Origin: Microseira wollei NIES-4236
Lineage (GTDB): Bacteria; Cyanobacteriota; Cyanobacteriia; Cyanobacteriales; Aerosakkonemataceae
Reading direction: 5' to 3'
Assembly (NCBI RefSeq): GCF_020521235.1
Contig: NZ_BLAY01000074.1
Location: forward strand, 1 to 47,006
Length of the DNA stretch: 47,006 nucleotides
The notes beneath the pieces are model-generated. The model had not been told where the DNA came from, searched no databases, and saw only the letters and a program-made list of their open reading frames with translations. Positions 35,489-44,500 of the stretch are shown here, piece after piece (position 1 is the first letter of the stretch; the number at the start of each line of letters is the position of its first letter). The position numbers and the translations under genes are program-made.

Positions 35489-36933
35489 AAAGCCTCTGCC
35501 TCTAGGGGCAAGGATATAGTAAATGTGGTTTGACCTGGCACAGATTCTACCTCAATTTTTCCTCGATGTTTATCAATAATTTTTTGGACAATATCTAATC
35601 CCAGACCGCTGCCTTCACCGGGTGGTTTGGTAGTGAAGAAAGGTTGAAATATTTTCGGCATAATCTCAGGAGGAATGCCTTTACCGCTGTCGGTGAAGCT
35701 GGCTTTGATATATCCGTCTTGCTGCTTGACTTCAATGGTTAAAGTCCCGCGATAGTCCATTGCTTGCAAAGCATTGTGAATGATGTTTGTCCAGACTTGA
35801 TTGAGTTCGTCGGGGTAACACGAGATAGAGGGTAAGCAATCCTGATAGTTTTTGAGCGTGGTTATATTCTGTTTTAGTTGATTGCTATAAAGCGTTAAAA
35901 TGGTGTCGATTCCCTCCGTAATATCTACGTTTATTTTGTGCCCCGTGTTGTCATAACGAGCGTAATTTTTCAGAGCAAAAACAACTTTCCTTGCCCTTTC
36001 TGCGGCAGTAGTGATGCTTCTGATACTGGTTTGAACGTTGGCGAATTGATAGGCAGTTTCTAAAATATATTCGCTCTCAGTAGCTTTTAATAGCGGCACA
36101 AATGGTTCGATATCTTTAATGCCTATTACCGCTAATAAACTTGCCAAGTCTGAGGCGTTTTCAATTTCGCACGCTTCGAGTTGCGCCGCTAATGAGTTTC
36201 TCAGCTTGCGTTCTTCTCTGCTGGTTAAAGTTTGATTCTTTTGACTTATATTTTTCAGTAAATCTATAAAATACTGCTGATGAGATGGGGATAGTTCTTG
36301 CAGAAATTGGGGGAAATTGAGCAAGCGATCGCTCCAAAATATTGCAATGTTTCTCACCGAGGATGTAATCGCGCCCAAGGGGTTATTGATTTCGTGAGCA
36401 ATGCCAGCAATCAGTTGTCCTAAAGCTGCCATTTTTGCCGATTGAATCAATTCTTCTTGTGTGCTTTTTAGTTGTTGCAATGTTGAGTCTAGTTCGACAT
36501 TTTTGGCAGCCAACTCTTCGTTTTTAGCCGCCAGACTCTTGTGGGCCGAAACTAAGGCCAAGTGGGTTTCTACCCTTGCCAAAACTTCTTCAACTTGAAA
36601 GGGTTTGGTGATGTAGTCTACTCCACCAACGGCAAAAGCTTTGACTTTATCCCATACTTCATTAACTGCACTGAGAAAAATTACTGGAATTTTTTTAGTT
36701 TTGTCATCGGCTTTTAGCTTGGCGCAGACTTCATAGCCATCCATTTCCGGCATCAGAATGTCGAGTAAAATTAGATCGGGAGGATTTAATTGGGCGGCTG
36801 ATATAGCTAACTTACCATGAGGAACGGGGCGAGTTTGATATCCTTTTTCGTTTAAGACTCCCACCAACAAGCGCAAGTTTTCTGGTGTATCGTCAACGAT
36901 TAAAATATTACCCTTGGAGTTGTTGCTTGGCAT
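35485..36933 (-). CDS. Receiver-histidine kinase hybrid
   Basis: A 482-residue soluble protein. A receiver (8-125, D58 in LILLDILMPEMDG) is joined by a coiled coil (~130-165) to a kinase of the same unusual type as the one at 20942: H180 (GIAHEINNPLGAI), a long DHp region, N-box NQVWTNIIHNALQAM, G1 DSGKGIPPE, GEGSGLGLDIVQK. The sensory module of the 20942 kinase is replaced by the receiver, so this kinase is probably controlled by phosphorylation from another kinase, most simply the one 11 bp upstream (36945). Its stop overlaps the free receiver gene. Confidence 0.92.
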   Translation of the reverse strand: MPSNNSKGNILIVDDTPENLRLLVGVLNEKGYQTRPVPHGKLAISAAQLNPPDLILLDILMPEMDGYEVCAKLKADDKTKKIPVIFLSAVNEVWDKVKAFAVGGVDYITKPFQVEEVLARVETHLALVSAHKSLAAKNEELAAKNVELDSTLQQLKSTQEELIQSAKMAALGQLIAGIAHEINNPLGAITSSVRNIAIFWSDRLLNFPQFLQELSPSHQQYFIDLLKNISQKNQTLTSREERKLRNSLAAQLEACEIENASDLASLLAVIGIKDIEPFVPLLKATESEYILETAYQFANVQTSIRSITTAAERARKVVFALKNYARYDNTGHKINVDITEGIDTILTLYSNQLKQNITTLKNYQDCLPSISCYPDELNQVWTNIIHNALQAMDYRGTLTIEVKQQDGYIKASFTDSGKGIPPEIMPKIFQPFFTTKPPGEGSGLGLDIVQKIIDKHRGKIEVESVPGQTTFTISLPLEAEAL

Positions 36934-36944
36934 GGAATTGTACG

Positions 36945-39788
36945 TTACTTAATTAACTGTAAAATCTTGTCGTATTCAAAATTGTCGATACACTGGGCGA
37001 GCGCATCAGCTAGTCCTCCATTGTGCGAGCGGATTTGCTCGACTTGGTTAGCAATTAAAACCAAGTCAACACTGAGTATAGCGTGTTTCAAATCGGCTAC
37101 CAATTCTGGCGGTAATGCGGCTATAGCAGCGCTAGTGAGCAATCGCCCTTCACCTTTGGCGGCAGATGTTTGATGGGAATTTGAGTTGTCATAAACGTAT
37201 AGCACTCCGATATGTTTGTGCATCATTTCAAAAATATCGGCTTCCCGGAAGGGTTTGCGCATAAAATCATCGCACCCTGCTGAAAGCACAACCGCTCTTT
37301 CTTCTTCTAAAACGCTGGCAGTTAAGGCAATAACTGCGGTAGCCTGACCTTTAGTAGTAGCTTTGATTTGTTTAATCGCTTCATAACCATCCATCACCGG
37401 CATTCTCAAATCCATCCAAATTAAGTGGGGTTCCCATTCATCCCAGATGGCGATCGCTTCCATCCCGTTGCTAGCTTCTTTGAGTTCAAATCCCAAGGGA
37501 TTGAGCATTTGTACTAATAGTTTGCGGTTGATCGGTTTATCATCGACAATTAAAATCCGATAGGGTTGATTCGGTTCGAGCGCTATAACCTGCCGGGTGG
37601 GTTTTTTGCTGTCAATTTCAACCGGATCGGCGATGCTAGCTTGAATGTCGAATTTGAAGGTTGTACCCTTTCCAACTGTCGAATTCACTGTTATATCGCC
37701 GCCCATTAATTGCACAAATTTGCGGCTGATTGGTAATCCTAAACCCGTGCCTTCTTGCGCTTCTTTACCTGTTTCAGTTTGCGCGAAGGCTTCAAACAGC
37801 CTGTCTAATTCTGCTGCGGCAATACCCATTCCTGTATCTTCGATTTCAAAAGCAATAACTAATTTTTCCCTGTTAATAGTTGGCTGTTTGCCGATAAATT
37901 TACTCGCAGCAACTGTTGCGGGTTTAACTTGACCGCGCAAGTAAGCGGCAAGTTTCCTGTCAGCTGCTTGCATTTGTGTCGCCAAACTTTCTTCTGACTC
38001 TTGAATCCGTTTCACCAGTTCGACTCTGACTGAAACCCCTCCCTCTTCAGTAAATTTAATCCCGTTGTTAATCAGGTTGATTAAAACTTGCCGCAACTTG
38101 ACTTGATCTGTGCGGATGTAGCGCGGCACTTCCGGTGCATAATCCACTAATAACTGCAATTTTTTATCGTCCGCTTTGAGCCGAAACATATCTTCGATAT
38201 CTGTGAGCAAGCGGTAGAGGTCGAAGTTTTTTTCGTTGAGGGTGGTACGTCCCGATTCGATTTTTGATAAATCCAGTACGTTGTTAATTAACCCCAATAA
38301 ATGTTCCCCACTCCGGGCAATAATCCCCACATTTTCTTGGTTTTCTTTAGATAAACTTTGGCTGCGTATCATCAGTTGGGAAAATCCGAGGATTGCGTTG
38401 AGAGGTGTCCGCAATTCGTGACTCATATTCGCTAAAAAAGCGCTTTTGGCTTCGTTGGCAACTTCGGCTTTTTCTTTAGCAATTGCTAACTCTGCTGTAC
38501 GTTCTTCTACTTTTTGTTCTAAGTTTTCAAAGGATTCTTGTAATTGTTTCGCCATTTTATTAAATGACTTGGCTAATTGTCCCACTTCATCTTCCCGGTC
38601 AAACTCAACGGTTTTATCCCATTGACCTTCAGCGAGTGAGCGAGCAACGGTGTTGAGTCGCACTACCGGGTTGGCAACCCATTGGGCGGTGAAAATACCA
38701 ATGATAATCGCGATAATTAGAGCCACAATAGTCAGTAAAATAGTCGTGCGGGTGTTGGCATCGATCTGTGCTGTGAAGTCGGATTGGGGAACAATGACTA
38801 CAATCAACCAATCTAAGTCAAAAGTCTTTTTGAGCGAGGTAACGTAAAGGAATTTTTGCTCGCCATTGAGACTGACTTCTAATAGTTGACTGTCTTGATT
38901 TTGATTGGGCAACAGATTTGATAAATACTTTGCTGCTCTGATAGAAGGATTATCGCTCTCGCTGGCTTTAATCCGTTCAAACTGCTTTCCTTTAACTAAG
39001 TATACTGGAGCAGAACTTGATGTACTTACAAGATCGCCAGAGTTTTCCATGATGAAAACTTGTCCTGTCTTACCTATTTTCAAAGTTTGCAGAAATTCAT
39101 TGACATAGACAAGGAGAAACGAACTGCTCAAAACTCCTTCAAGCTGTCTGGATTTGTTGTAGTAAGGTTGCACGGCACTGATAATCAAACTTTCACCAAC
39201 AATATCAGCAAATATTGGTTTCCAAGTGTGCTTTCCAGCTTTGAGCGCCGCCTTATACCAGGGTCTTTTACGCGGCTCGAAATTAGGAATAGAATTCTTT
39301 ATGTCAGGCTCGCCTTTGCTATTTCTCGTAAAGTAAATCTGGGCATAATTCGTGGTAGCGTCACTATACTTTAATAGCACTTCATTGCCTTTAAACCGCC
39401 TAATTCCATAAGTTTCGCCTTGTGCTGTGCCAAACACGGTCAATGTTAAAAGGGGAAACGATGGGAATTGTTTGAGAAAATATTGCTCTCGTTTTGAAAC
39501 ATTTCTGATGTCTAATGCCCCAGTATCTAAGGCATTGGCATTCAGTTGATTGCTTAATTTAGGAACGGATAAATATACATCAAGGCGATCTTTAACCCGC
39601 TCGCTCACCTCGCTCATCAATCCCTCGGCAAGTTGATTAACTGCTTGTTGTCCGTTCTTAAAGGAAAGATATCCCACCATTCCCACTGTCGCAACGATTT
39701 GCAGCACGAACGGTACTGTCAGGACTGTTCGCAGGGAGACTTTGCGAGCTGATTTGGCGACCTGATAGTTAAGCTGTTTGATCAACAT
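36945..39788 (-). CDS. Membrane Cache-HAMP hybrid histidine kinase
   Basis: A 947-residue protein. TM1 ~20-41, a large periplasmic dCache-like domain (~60-335, with RPWYKAALKAGKHTW and GQVFIMENSGDLVS), TM2 ~348-368, HAMP ~369-420, HisKA with H457 ([12 protein letters not shown]), ATPase domain (RQVLINLINNGIKFT, IEDTGMGI, GTGLGLPIS), a receiver (~735-855, VDDKPINRKLL, MDLRMPVMDG) and a helical tail. Cache domains bind small ligands outside the membrane; the ligand is unknown. Before G1 there is a ~55-residue insertion (VKRIQESEESLATQ to GKQPTINREK) at the same loop as in the two other kinases. It heads the operon ending with the cyclase at 33744. Confidence 0.92.
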   Translation of the reverse strand: MLIKQLNYQVAKSARKVSLRTVLTVPFVLQIVATVGMVGYLSFKNGQQAVNQLAEGLMSEVSERVKDRLDVYLSVPKLSNQLNANALDTGALDIRNVSKREQYFLKQFPSFPLLTLTVFGTAQGETYGIRRFKGNEVLLKYSDATTNYAQIYFTRNSKGEPDIKNSIPNFEPRKRPWYKAALKAGKHTWKPIFADIVGESLIISAVQPYYNKSRQLEGVLSSSFLLVYVNEFLQTLKIGKTGQVFIMENSGDLVSTSSSAPVYLVKGKQFERIKASESDNPSIRAAKYLSNLLPNQNQDSQLLEVSLNGEQKFLYVTSLKKTFDLDWLIVVIVPQSDFTAQIDANTRTTILLTIVALIIAIIIGIFTAQWVANPVVRLNTVARSLAEGQWDKTVEFDREDEVGQLAKSFNKMAKQLQESFENLEQKVEERTAELAIAKEKAEVANEAKSAFLANMSHELRTPLNAILGFSQLMIRSQSLSKENQENVGIIARSGEHLLGLINNVLDLSKIESGRTTLNEKNFDLYRLLTDIEDMFRLKADDKKLQLLVDYAPEVPRYIRTDQVKLRQVLINLINNGIKFTEEGGVSVRVELVKRIQESEESLATQMQAADRKLAAYLRGQVKPATVAASKFIGKQPTINREKLVIAFEIEDTGMGIAAAELDRLFEAFAQTETGKEAQEGTGLGLPISRKFVQLMGGDITVNSTVGKGTTFKFDIQASIADPVEIDSKKPTRQVIALEPNQPYRILIVDDKPINRKLLVQMLNPLGFELKEASNGMEAIAIWDEWEPHLIWMDLRMPVMDGYEAIKQIKATTKGQATAVIALTASVLEEERAVVLSAGCDDFMRKPFREADIFEMMHKHIGVLYVYDNSNSHQTSAAKGEGRLLTSAAIAALPPELVADLKHAILSVDLVLIANQVEQIRSHNGGLADALAQCIDNFEYDKILQLIK

Positions 39789-40195
39789 GATTGCACGAGC
39801 TTTTGTTAAAAATTACTTCGCGCTCAGGCGAACAACGCACCCAGACCGGCTAAAATTTGGACAGCACGACGTTTGGTTACCTCGCTGGCAACACTTTCTT
39901 GCACCAACTACCGAAATCCGCCAACACCGTATACCCCGAGCAAACCTTTTCTGTGACCTTTTCTGTGAATTTTACACTACTTTAACCACACCACCTATTG
40001 ATTATTCCATATTTTTGCCTAAAAAAGAGGAAGACTTAGGCGCATATTCCCCGTTTCTCCGAAAAATAGTTGGTTTGGGAATCAGCGATATGCCTCCCTT
40101 CCGCACTCGCGTTCGAAGGTCGAAACCGGGTTTCTTTTCTCGTCGTGCGTAGGTTCTGTTCTATCCCAATTTATTCAAGTGAGGAGCATTTAATT
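39789..40195. other. 407-bp intergenic region between divergent genes
   Basis: It carries the promoters of the Cache kinase and of uraH. A copy of GAAACCGGGTTTCTT is at 40122-40136. An open plus frame at 39778-40152 has no protein-like features and overlaps the kinase start. GAGGAG near 40181 is the uraH ribosome binding site. Confidence 0.5.
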
Positions 40196-40732
40196 ATGAA
40201 CCGCAGAAACTTTCTGTTTGCAGGACTGTCCCTGGGTGCGTTGGCGGCGATTCCATTGCGGACTTTGGCGCAGGGGAAACCAAACGCGATTCGCCCAAAG
40301 GGCGTTCGCGCAAGCGTGCGGTCGGCATATCCGCTTCGCCAAATCGCACAAGGAGAAAGCCAGAACCACGTAACAACCCACGTGCTGGATATGATGAGGG
40401 GGAAATCTGGGCAGGGAATGCGGATTGATTTTTCCGTTTTAGAAGGCGATCGCTATCGGTTAATCAAAACATTTATTACCAACGAAAATGGACGCACAGA
40501 TGAGCCAATGTTAAGCGGCAATGCAATCGCAGTTGGACGCTACGAAATGATGTTTTACATTGCCGATTACTATAAAAAGCTGGGAGTACAACTCCCCGAT
40601 CCGCCTTTCTTCGACAAAGTTCCCGTCCGTTTCGCCATCTTTGATGCAACCCAAAGCTACCACGTGCCTTTAATTTGCACCCCTTGGACTTACTCAACCT
40701 ATCGCGGCAGTTCAGGTAGTCCTAAAAAATAA
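40196..40732 (+). CDS. uraH: Tat-exported 5-hydroxyisourate hydrolase (transthyretin-like)
   Basis: A 178-residue protein. MNRRNFLFAG is a twin-arginine signal, followed by a hydrophobic stretch and LRTLAQ. The mature part has the family marks VTTHVLDMMRGKSGQG, NENGRTDEP, a YEMMFYIADYY helix and the C-terminal YSTYRGS box. It hydrolyses 5-hydroxyisourate in purine (urate) breakdown. Export fits a periplasmic form. The open frame goes back to 40070, but ATG 40196 with GAGGAG upstream and the Tat motif sets the start. About 25 residues between signal and domain come from a genomic repeat. No other uric acid gene is nearby. Confidence 0.93.
   Translation: MNRRNFLFAGLSLGALAAIPLRTLAQGKPNAIRPKGVRASVRSAYPLRQIAQGESQNHVTTHVLDMMRGKSGQGMRIDFSVLEGDRYRLIKTFITNENGRTDEPMLSGNAIAVGRYEMMFYIADYYKKLGVQLPDPPFFDKVPVRFAIFDATQSYHVPLICTPWTYSTYRGSSGSPKK
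40283..40350. repeat. In-frame repeat in uraH
   Basis: GCGATTCGCCC, GGGCGTTCGCGCAAGCG and GTGCGGTCGGCATATCCGC are words of a palindromic family otherwise found between genes in filamentous cyanobacteria. Here the tract codes for the region after the signal peptide. Confidence 0.65.
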
Positions 40733-40740
40733 GTTGGTGA

Positions 40741-41068
40741 TAACGCAAGTTGCTAGTTATCTTTTTAGGGCCCAAGACAGGCTAATGGCTAATGGCTAAT
40801 GGCTAATGGCTCATGGCTAATGGCTCATGGCTCATGGCTCATGGCTCATGGCTAATGGCTAATAGCTAATGGCTCATGGCTCATGGCTCATGGCTCATGG
40901 CTCATGGCTCATGGCTCATGGCTCATGGCTCATGGCTCATGGCTCATGGCTAATGGCTAATGGCTGATGGCTCATGTGATATTTTAAGATCGATCCCCTA
41001 TTAGCAATTAGCAATTAGCAATTAGCAATTTAGCAAGCCACGATAGTTATAACTGGCAACTTGAGTCA
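40741..41068 (-). mobile_element. ~328-bp MITE, AAGTTGCTAGTTAT family, copy 2 with expanded repeat
   Basis: The left end TAACGCAAGTTGCTAGTTAT (40741-40760) equals the complement of the right end of copy 1, so it lies in the opposite orientation. The right end is diverged (ATAACTGGCAACTTGAGTCA, 41049-41068). The interior has about 28 units of a 7-bp repeat (GGCTAAT/GGCTCAT, 40781-40975), against four in copy 1. The element starts eight bases after the uraH stop. Confidence 0.75.
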
Positions 41069-41070
41069 AT

Positions 41071-41103
41071 AGAAACCCGGTTTTTGCAAAAAACCGGGTT
41101 TCT
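41071..41103. repeat. Facing AGAAACCCGGTTT repeats
   Basis: AGAAACCCGGTTTTTGC and its near-complement GCAAAAAACCGGGTTTCT form a strong hairpin next to the MITE end. It belongs to the 15-bp family also at 6007, 8203, 33350, 33369 and 40122. It lies 400 bp upstream of the PAS kinase. Confidence 0.7.
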
Positions 41104-41185
41104 GAAACTGATAAATTAACGAAATCACTTGCGGTAGTGTCATAATGCCGTACTCTGCACGAAGATCGCACCCTACATATATTGA

Positions 41186-41250
41186 GATTTTGCACCTGTG
41201 GCATTAGCCCGCCAGGGAATAAATTCCCCGGCGGGCTATGATATTCGTGG
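41186..41250. repeat. Palindromic element related to the MITE at 2813
   Basis: AGCCCGCC (41206-41213) and GGCGGGCT (41230-41237) form a stem around an AAATT centre; outside it TTTTGCACC and GAAGATCTGAA recall the terminal repeat CTCAGATCTTGCACC of the 2813-3003 element. It looks like a shorter, decayed relative. Confidence 0.4.
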
Positions 41251-41501
41251 AAGATCTGAATATAAAAACTTTGCGTAAGTCGTGAAATTATCAAAATAGC
41301 AAGCTCATCCCTAACTTCACCAGTGGCAGATCGCTGTTGGCTTGATAGGGCAGTTGTTGGCAAAATTATTTAGAATTTTGATGACGATCGCTGTTTCACT
41401 CAGACCCCTTGGAATTAGCGCGGCTTCGTGCTGCAAAAGTGTTATAGGTGAAACTGTCATGGCATCAGCAATTCTCAGGAATGCGAAACAGGAGGAACCG
41501 A

Positions 41502-44500
41502 GTGTCTGAGTTAGCCCGCAATTGGGAATGCGATCCATCTGAGTCTGCAACGACTTTTCGGGCAGATGGTATGGTGCTTCAATTTGCCGATGGCGCAATC
41601 GCTGCCTGCAATGCTGTAGCTGCCGAGATTCTGGGCTACACCGCCGACCAATTAATTGGCAAGGCGTTGTTCGATTCGCCCCGGCAATTCATTCATCTGG
41701 ATGGATCGGCTTTTTTGCCAGAGGAGAATCCAGCGCTAGTGGCGCTGCGAAGTGGACAACCCTGCTCAAATGTGACTATCGGCTTCTATCGCCAAGATGG
41801 TGAGTTGGTGTGGCTGCTGCTTGATGCACAGCCGTTGTTTCGCGCCAATGAATCTGCACCCTATGCAGTTGTGACGACAATTGCTAGACCTGTTGAGAAA
41901 ACAACCTCAAGGGCAGGTAGGATGCCCACCCCACAAGAGTTTTTGCAGAAGTCTACTGATGTCACCGCACAAAATCGTCAGGACTTCGCTCGCTCCGCAC
42001 AACAAGACACAATGCAGACAACCGAAGCCAATCTGCGGTTGTTTATTAAATATGCCCCTGTCTGTATCGCTATGTTTGACCGCAACATGAATTATGTTGC
42101 CCTCAGTCAGCGGTGGGTGGAAATTTACCAACTTGAGTCAGTTGAGGCGGTTTTGGGGCGATCGCATTACGAAGTCTTTCCCCAAATAAGCGATCGCTGG
42201 CGACAAGCTCATCAGCGAGGTTTGGCAGGGGAAATTCAACAATGCGAGGAAGATAGCTTTACCCTCGCAGATGGATCGCTGCAATGGTTGCGGTGGGAAA
42301 TTCGTCCTTGGCACGCCGAGGGCGGCGATATTGGCGGAATTGTCATCTTTGTTGCGGATATTAGCGATCGCAAACGCACAGAAGTTGCCCAACGCCAAAG
42401 CGAGGAACGCTATCGCGCTTTGATAGAATTATCGCCCCAAATCGTTTTTATCAGCGATCCAGATGGCTCGATTATCTATTGCAACCAGTGGGGATTGGAA
42501 TTCACCGGGCGAAGTCTACAAGAGTTGCAAGGTGATGGTTGGGTAGATTTGGTTCGCCCAGACGCTCGCGATCGCGTCTATACGACTTGGCAAACCGCAA
42601 CAAAACAAGTTTCTGACTACGAGATTGAAATTCCATTCCGTCGCGCTGACGGGGTTTACCGCTGGATCTACACCCGCGCTTTACCCGTGCGGGATAATAA
42701 CGGCAAGATCGATTACTGGATCGGCGTCGCCCTGGATATCAGCGATCGCAAACAAATCGAGCAAGAACTGCAACAAACTAACCAAACCTTAAGAACGCTA
42801 ATCGAATCATCGCCTTTGCCGATTGTCGCGCTCGAGGCGAACGCCACTGTCCGGATGTGGAACAAAGCTGCAACCGAGGTCTTTGGCTGGAGTGAAGCCG
42901 AGGTGTTGAATCGCCCTATTCCAATTGTGCCGCCCGATCAACTTGATGAATGCCAGCAGCTAAGAGCAGCGGTGGCGAATGGGGAAACCCTTTTTGGTAT
43001 GGAAACCTACCGCCGCAAACAAGATGGCTCAGAATTAATTGTCAGCATTTCGGCTGCTCCAGTTTATGGCAATAGTGGCAGCATCGATGAAATTATGCTG
43101 ATTTTCCAGGATATCAGCCCTCGCAAACAAATCGAAGCCGCGCTGCGGGAAAGCGAACATCGGTATCGCACATTGTTCGAGACGATGGATCAAGGTTTCT
43201 GCGTCTGCGAAATGCTGTTTTCCGAAAACGGCGAACCGATTGATTACCGTTTCCTCGAAGTCAATCACGTATTTGAACAAATGACGGGACTTGAGCAAGC
43301 GATGGGCAAAACGGCGCGCCAACTCGTGCCCAATTTAGAAGCGTTTTGGTTTGAAACTTACGGCAGAGTCGCCCTGACGGGGGAACCCGCGCGGTTTGAG
43401 AATCAATCCACAGCGATGAATCGGTGGTTCGATGTCAGCGCCTTCCGCATCGGCGATCCCCAAAGTCACAAGTTTGCCATTCTGTTTACTAACATTAGCG
43501 ATCGCAAACAGACCGAACAAAGCTGGCGCGAATCAGAGGAGCGTTTGCGATTGGGGATGCAAGTGGCGGGTTTTGCCCTTGCCAAATTCGATTACGCCTC
43601 GAATACAGTCGAGCTTTCCAAGGAAGCAGCCGCTGTATACGGTTTACCAGCTGGGGAATTAGTCGTGCCGCGATCGCGCATCCACGCCACATTTCATCCA
43701 GAAGAACGGGAAGAATTGCTGGAAATTATCGCGCAGGTGCTAGATCCGTCAGGTACCGGTTGGTTTAGTCGCGATCATCGCGTAGTTTGGGGAAACGGCG
43801 AAGTGAGATGGCTTACCGTTCGCAAACAAGTCTTCTTCGATCGTGCAAGTAGAGACGTTACATGTAACGTCTCTACTGCCCGTCGTAACGTCTCTACTGC
43901 CCGTCGTAACGTCTCTACTGCCCGTCCTACCCATGCAATTCTGGCAGCGATTGACATTAGCGATCGCAAGCAAGCAGAACTGGCATTAGCTGAAAGCGAA
44001 TCTCGCTTCCGTACCCTGGCAGACAACATCGCCCAGCTTGCCTGGATGACAGACTCTAACGGCTGGATCTTTTGGTATAATCAGCGCTGGTTTGAATACA
44101 CCGGCACGACTTTAGAAGAAATGCAGGGATGGGGATGGCAAAAGGTACACCACCCCGACCATATAGAGCGCGTCGTCGAGCATTTCCGCCACTGCCTGAA
44201 AATCGGCGAACCCTGGGAAGATACATTTCCTTTGCTGGGTAAAGACGGGACTTATCGCTGGTTCCTCTCCCGCGCGATTCCGATTCGAGACGAGCAGGGT
44301 AACGTCGTGCGCTGGTTTGGCACCAATACAGATATTAGCGATCGCAAACAAGCAGAAATTGCCCTACAGCAAAGCGAAGAACGGTTGCGACTGGCGCTTA
44401 ATGCTGCCCATCAGGGATTGTATGACCTGAATATCCAAACCGGAGAGGCGATCGTCAGTCCCGAATATGCTCAGATGTTGGGCTACGATCCCCAAGAGTT

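Noticed and set aside
39778-40152. Plus-strand frame of 124 codons
   Set aside because: It overlaps the start of the Cache kinase, crosses a genomic repeat, and its composition does not look like protein.
41448-41501. Earlier starts for the PAS kinase (GTG 41448, ATG 41481)
   Set aside because: GTG 41502 has AGGAGG at proper distance; the upstream ones do not.
43749-44029. Minus-strand frames with repeated SRDVTTG or AVETLRR peptides
   Set aside because: They are shadows of the 21-bp repeat inside the PAS kinase.
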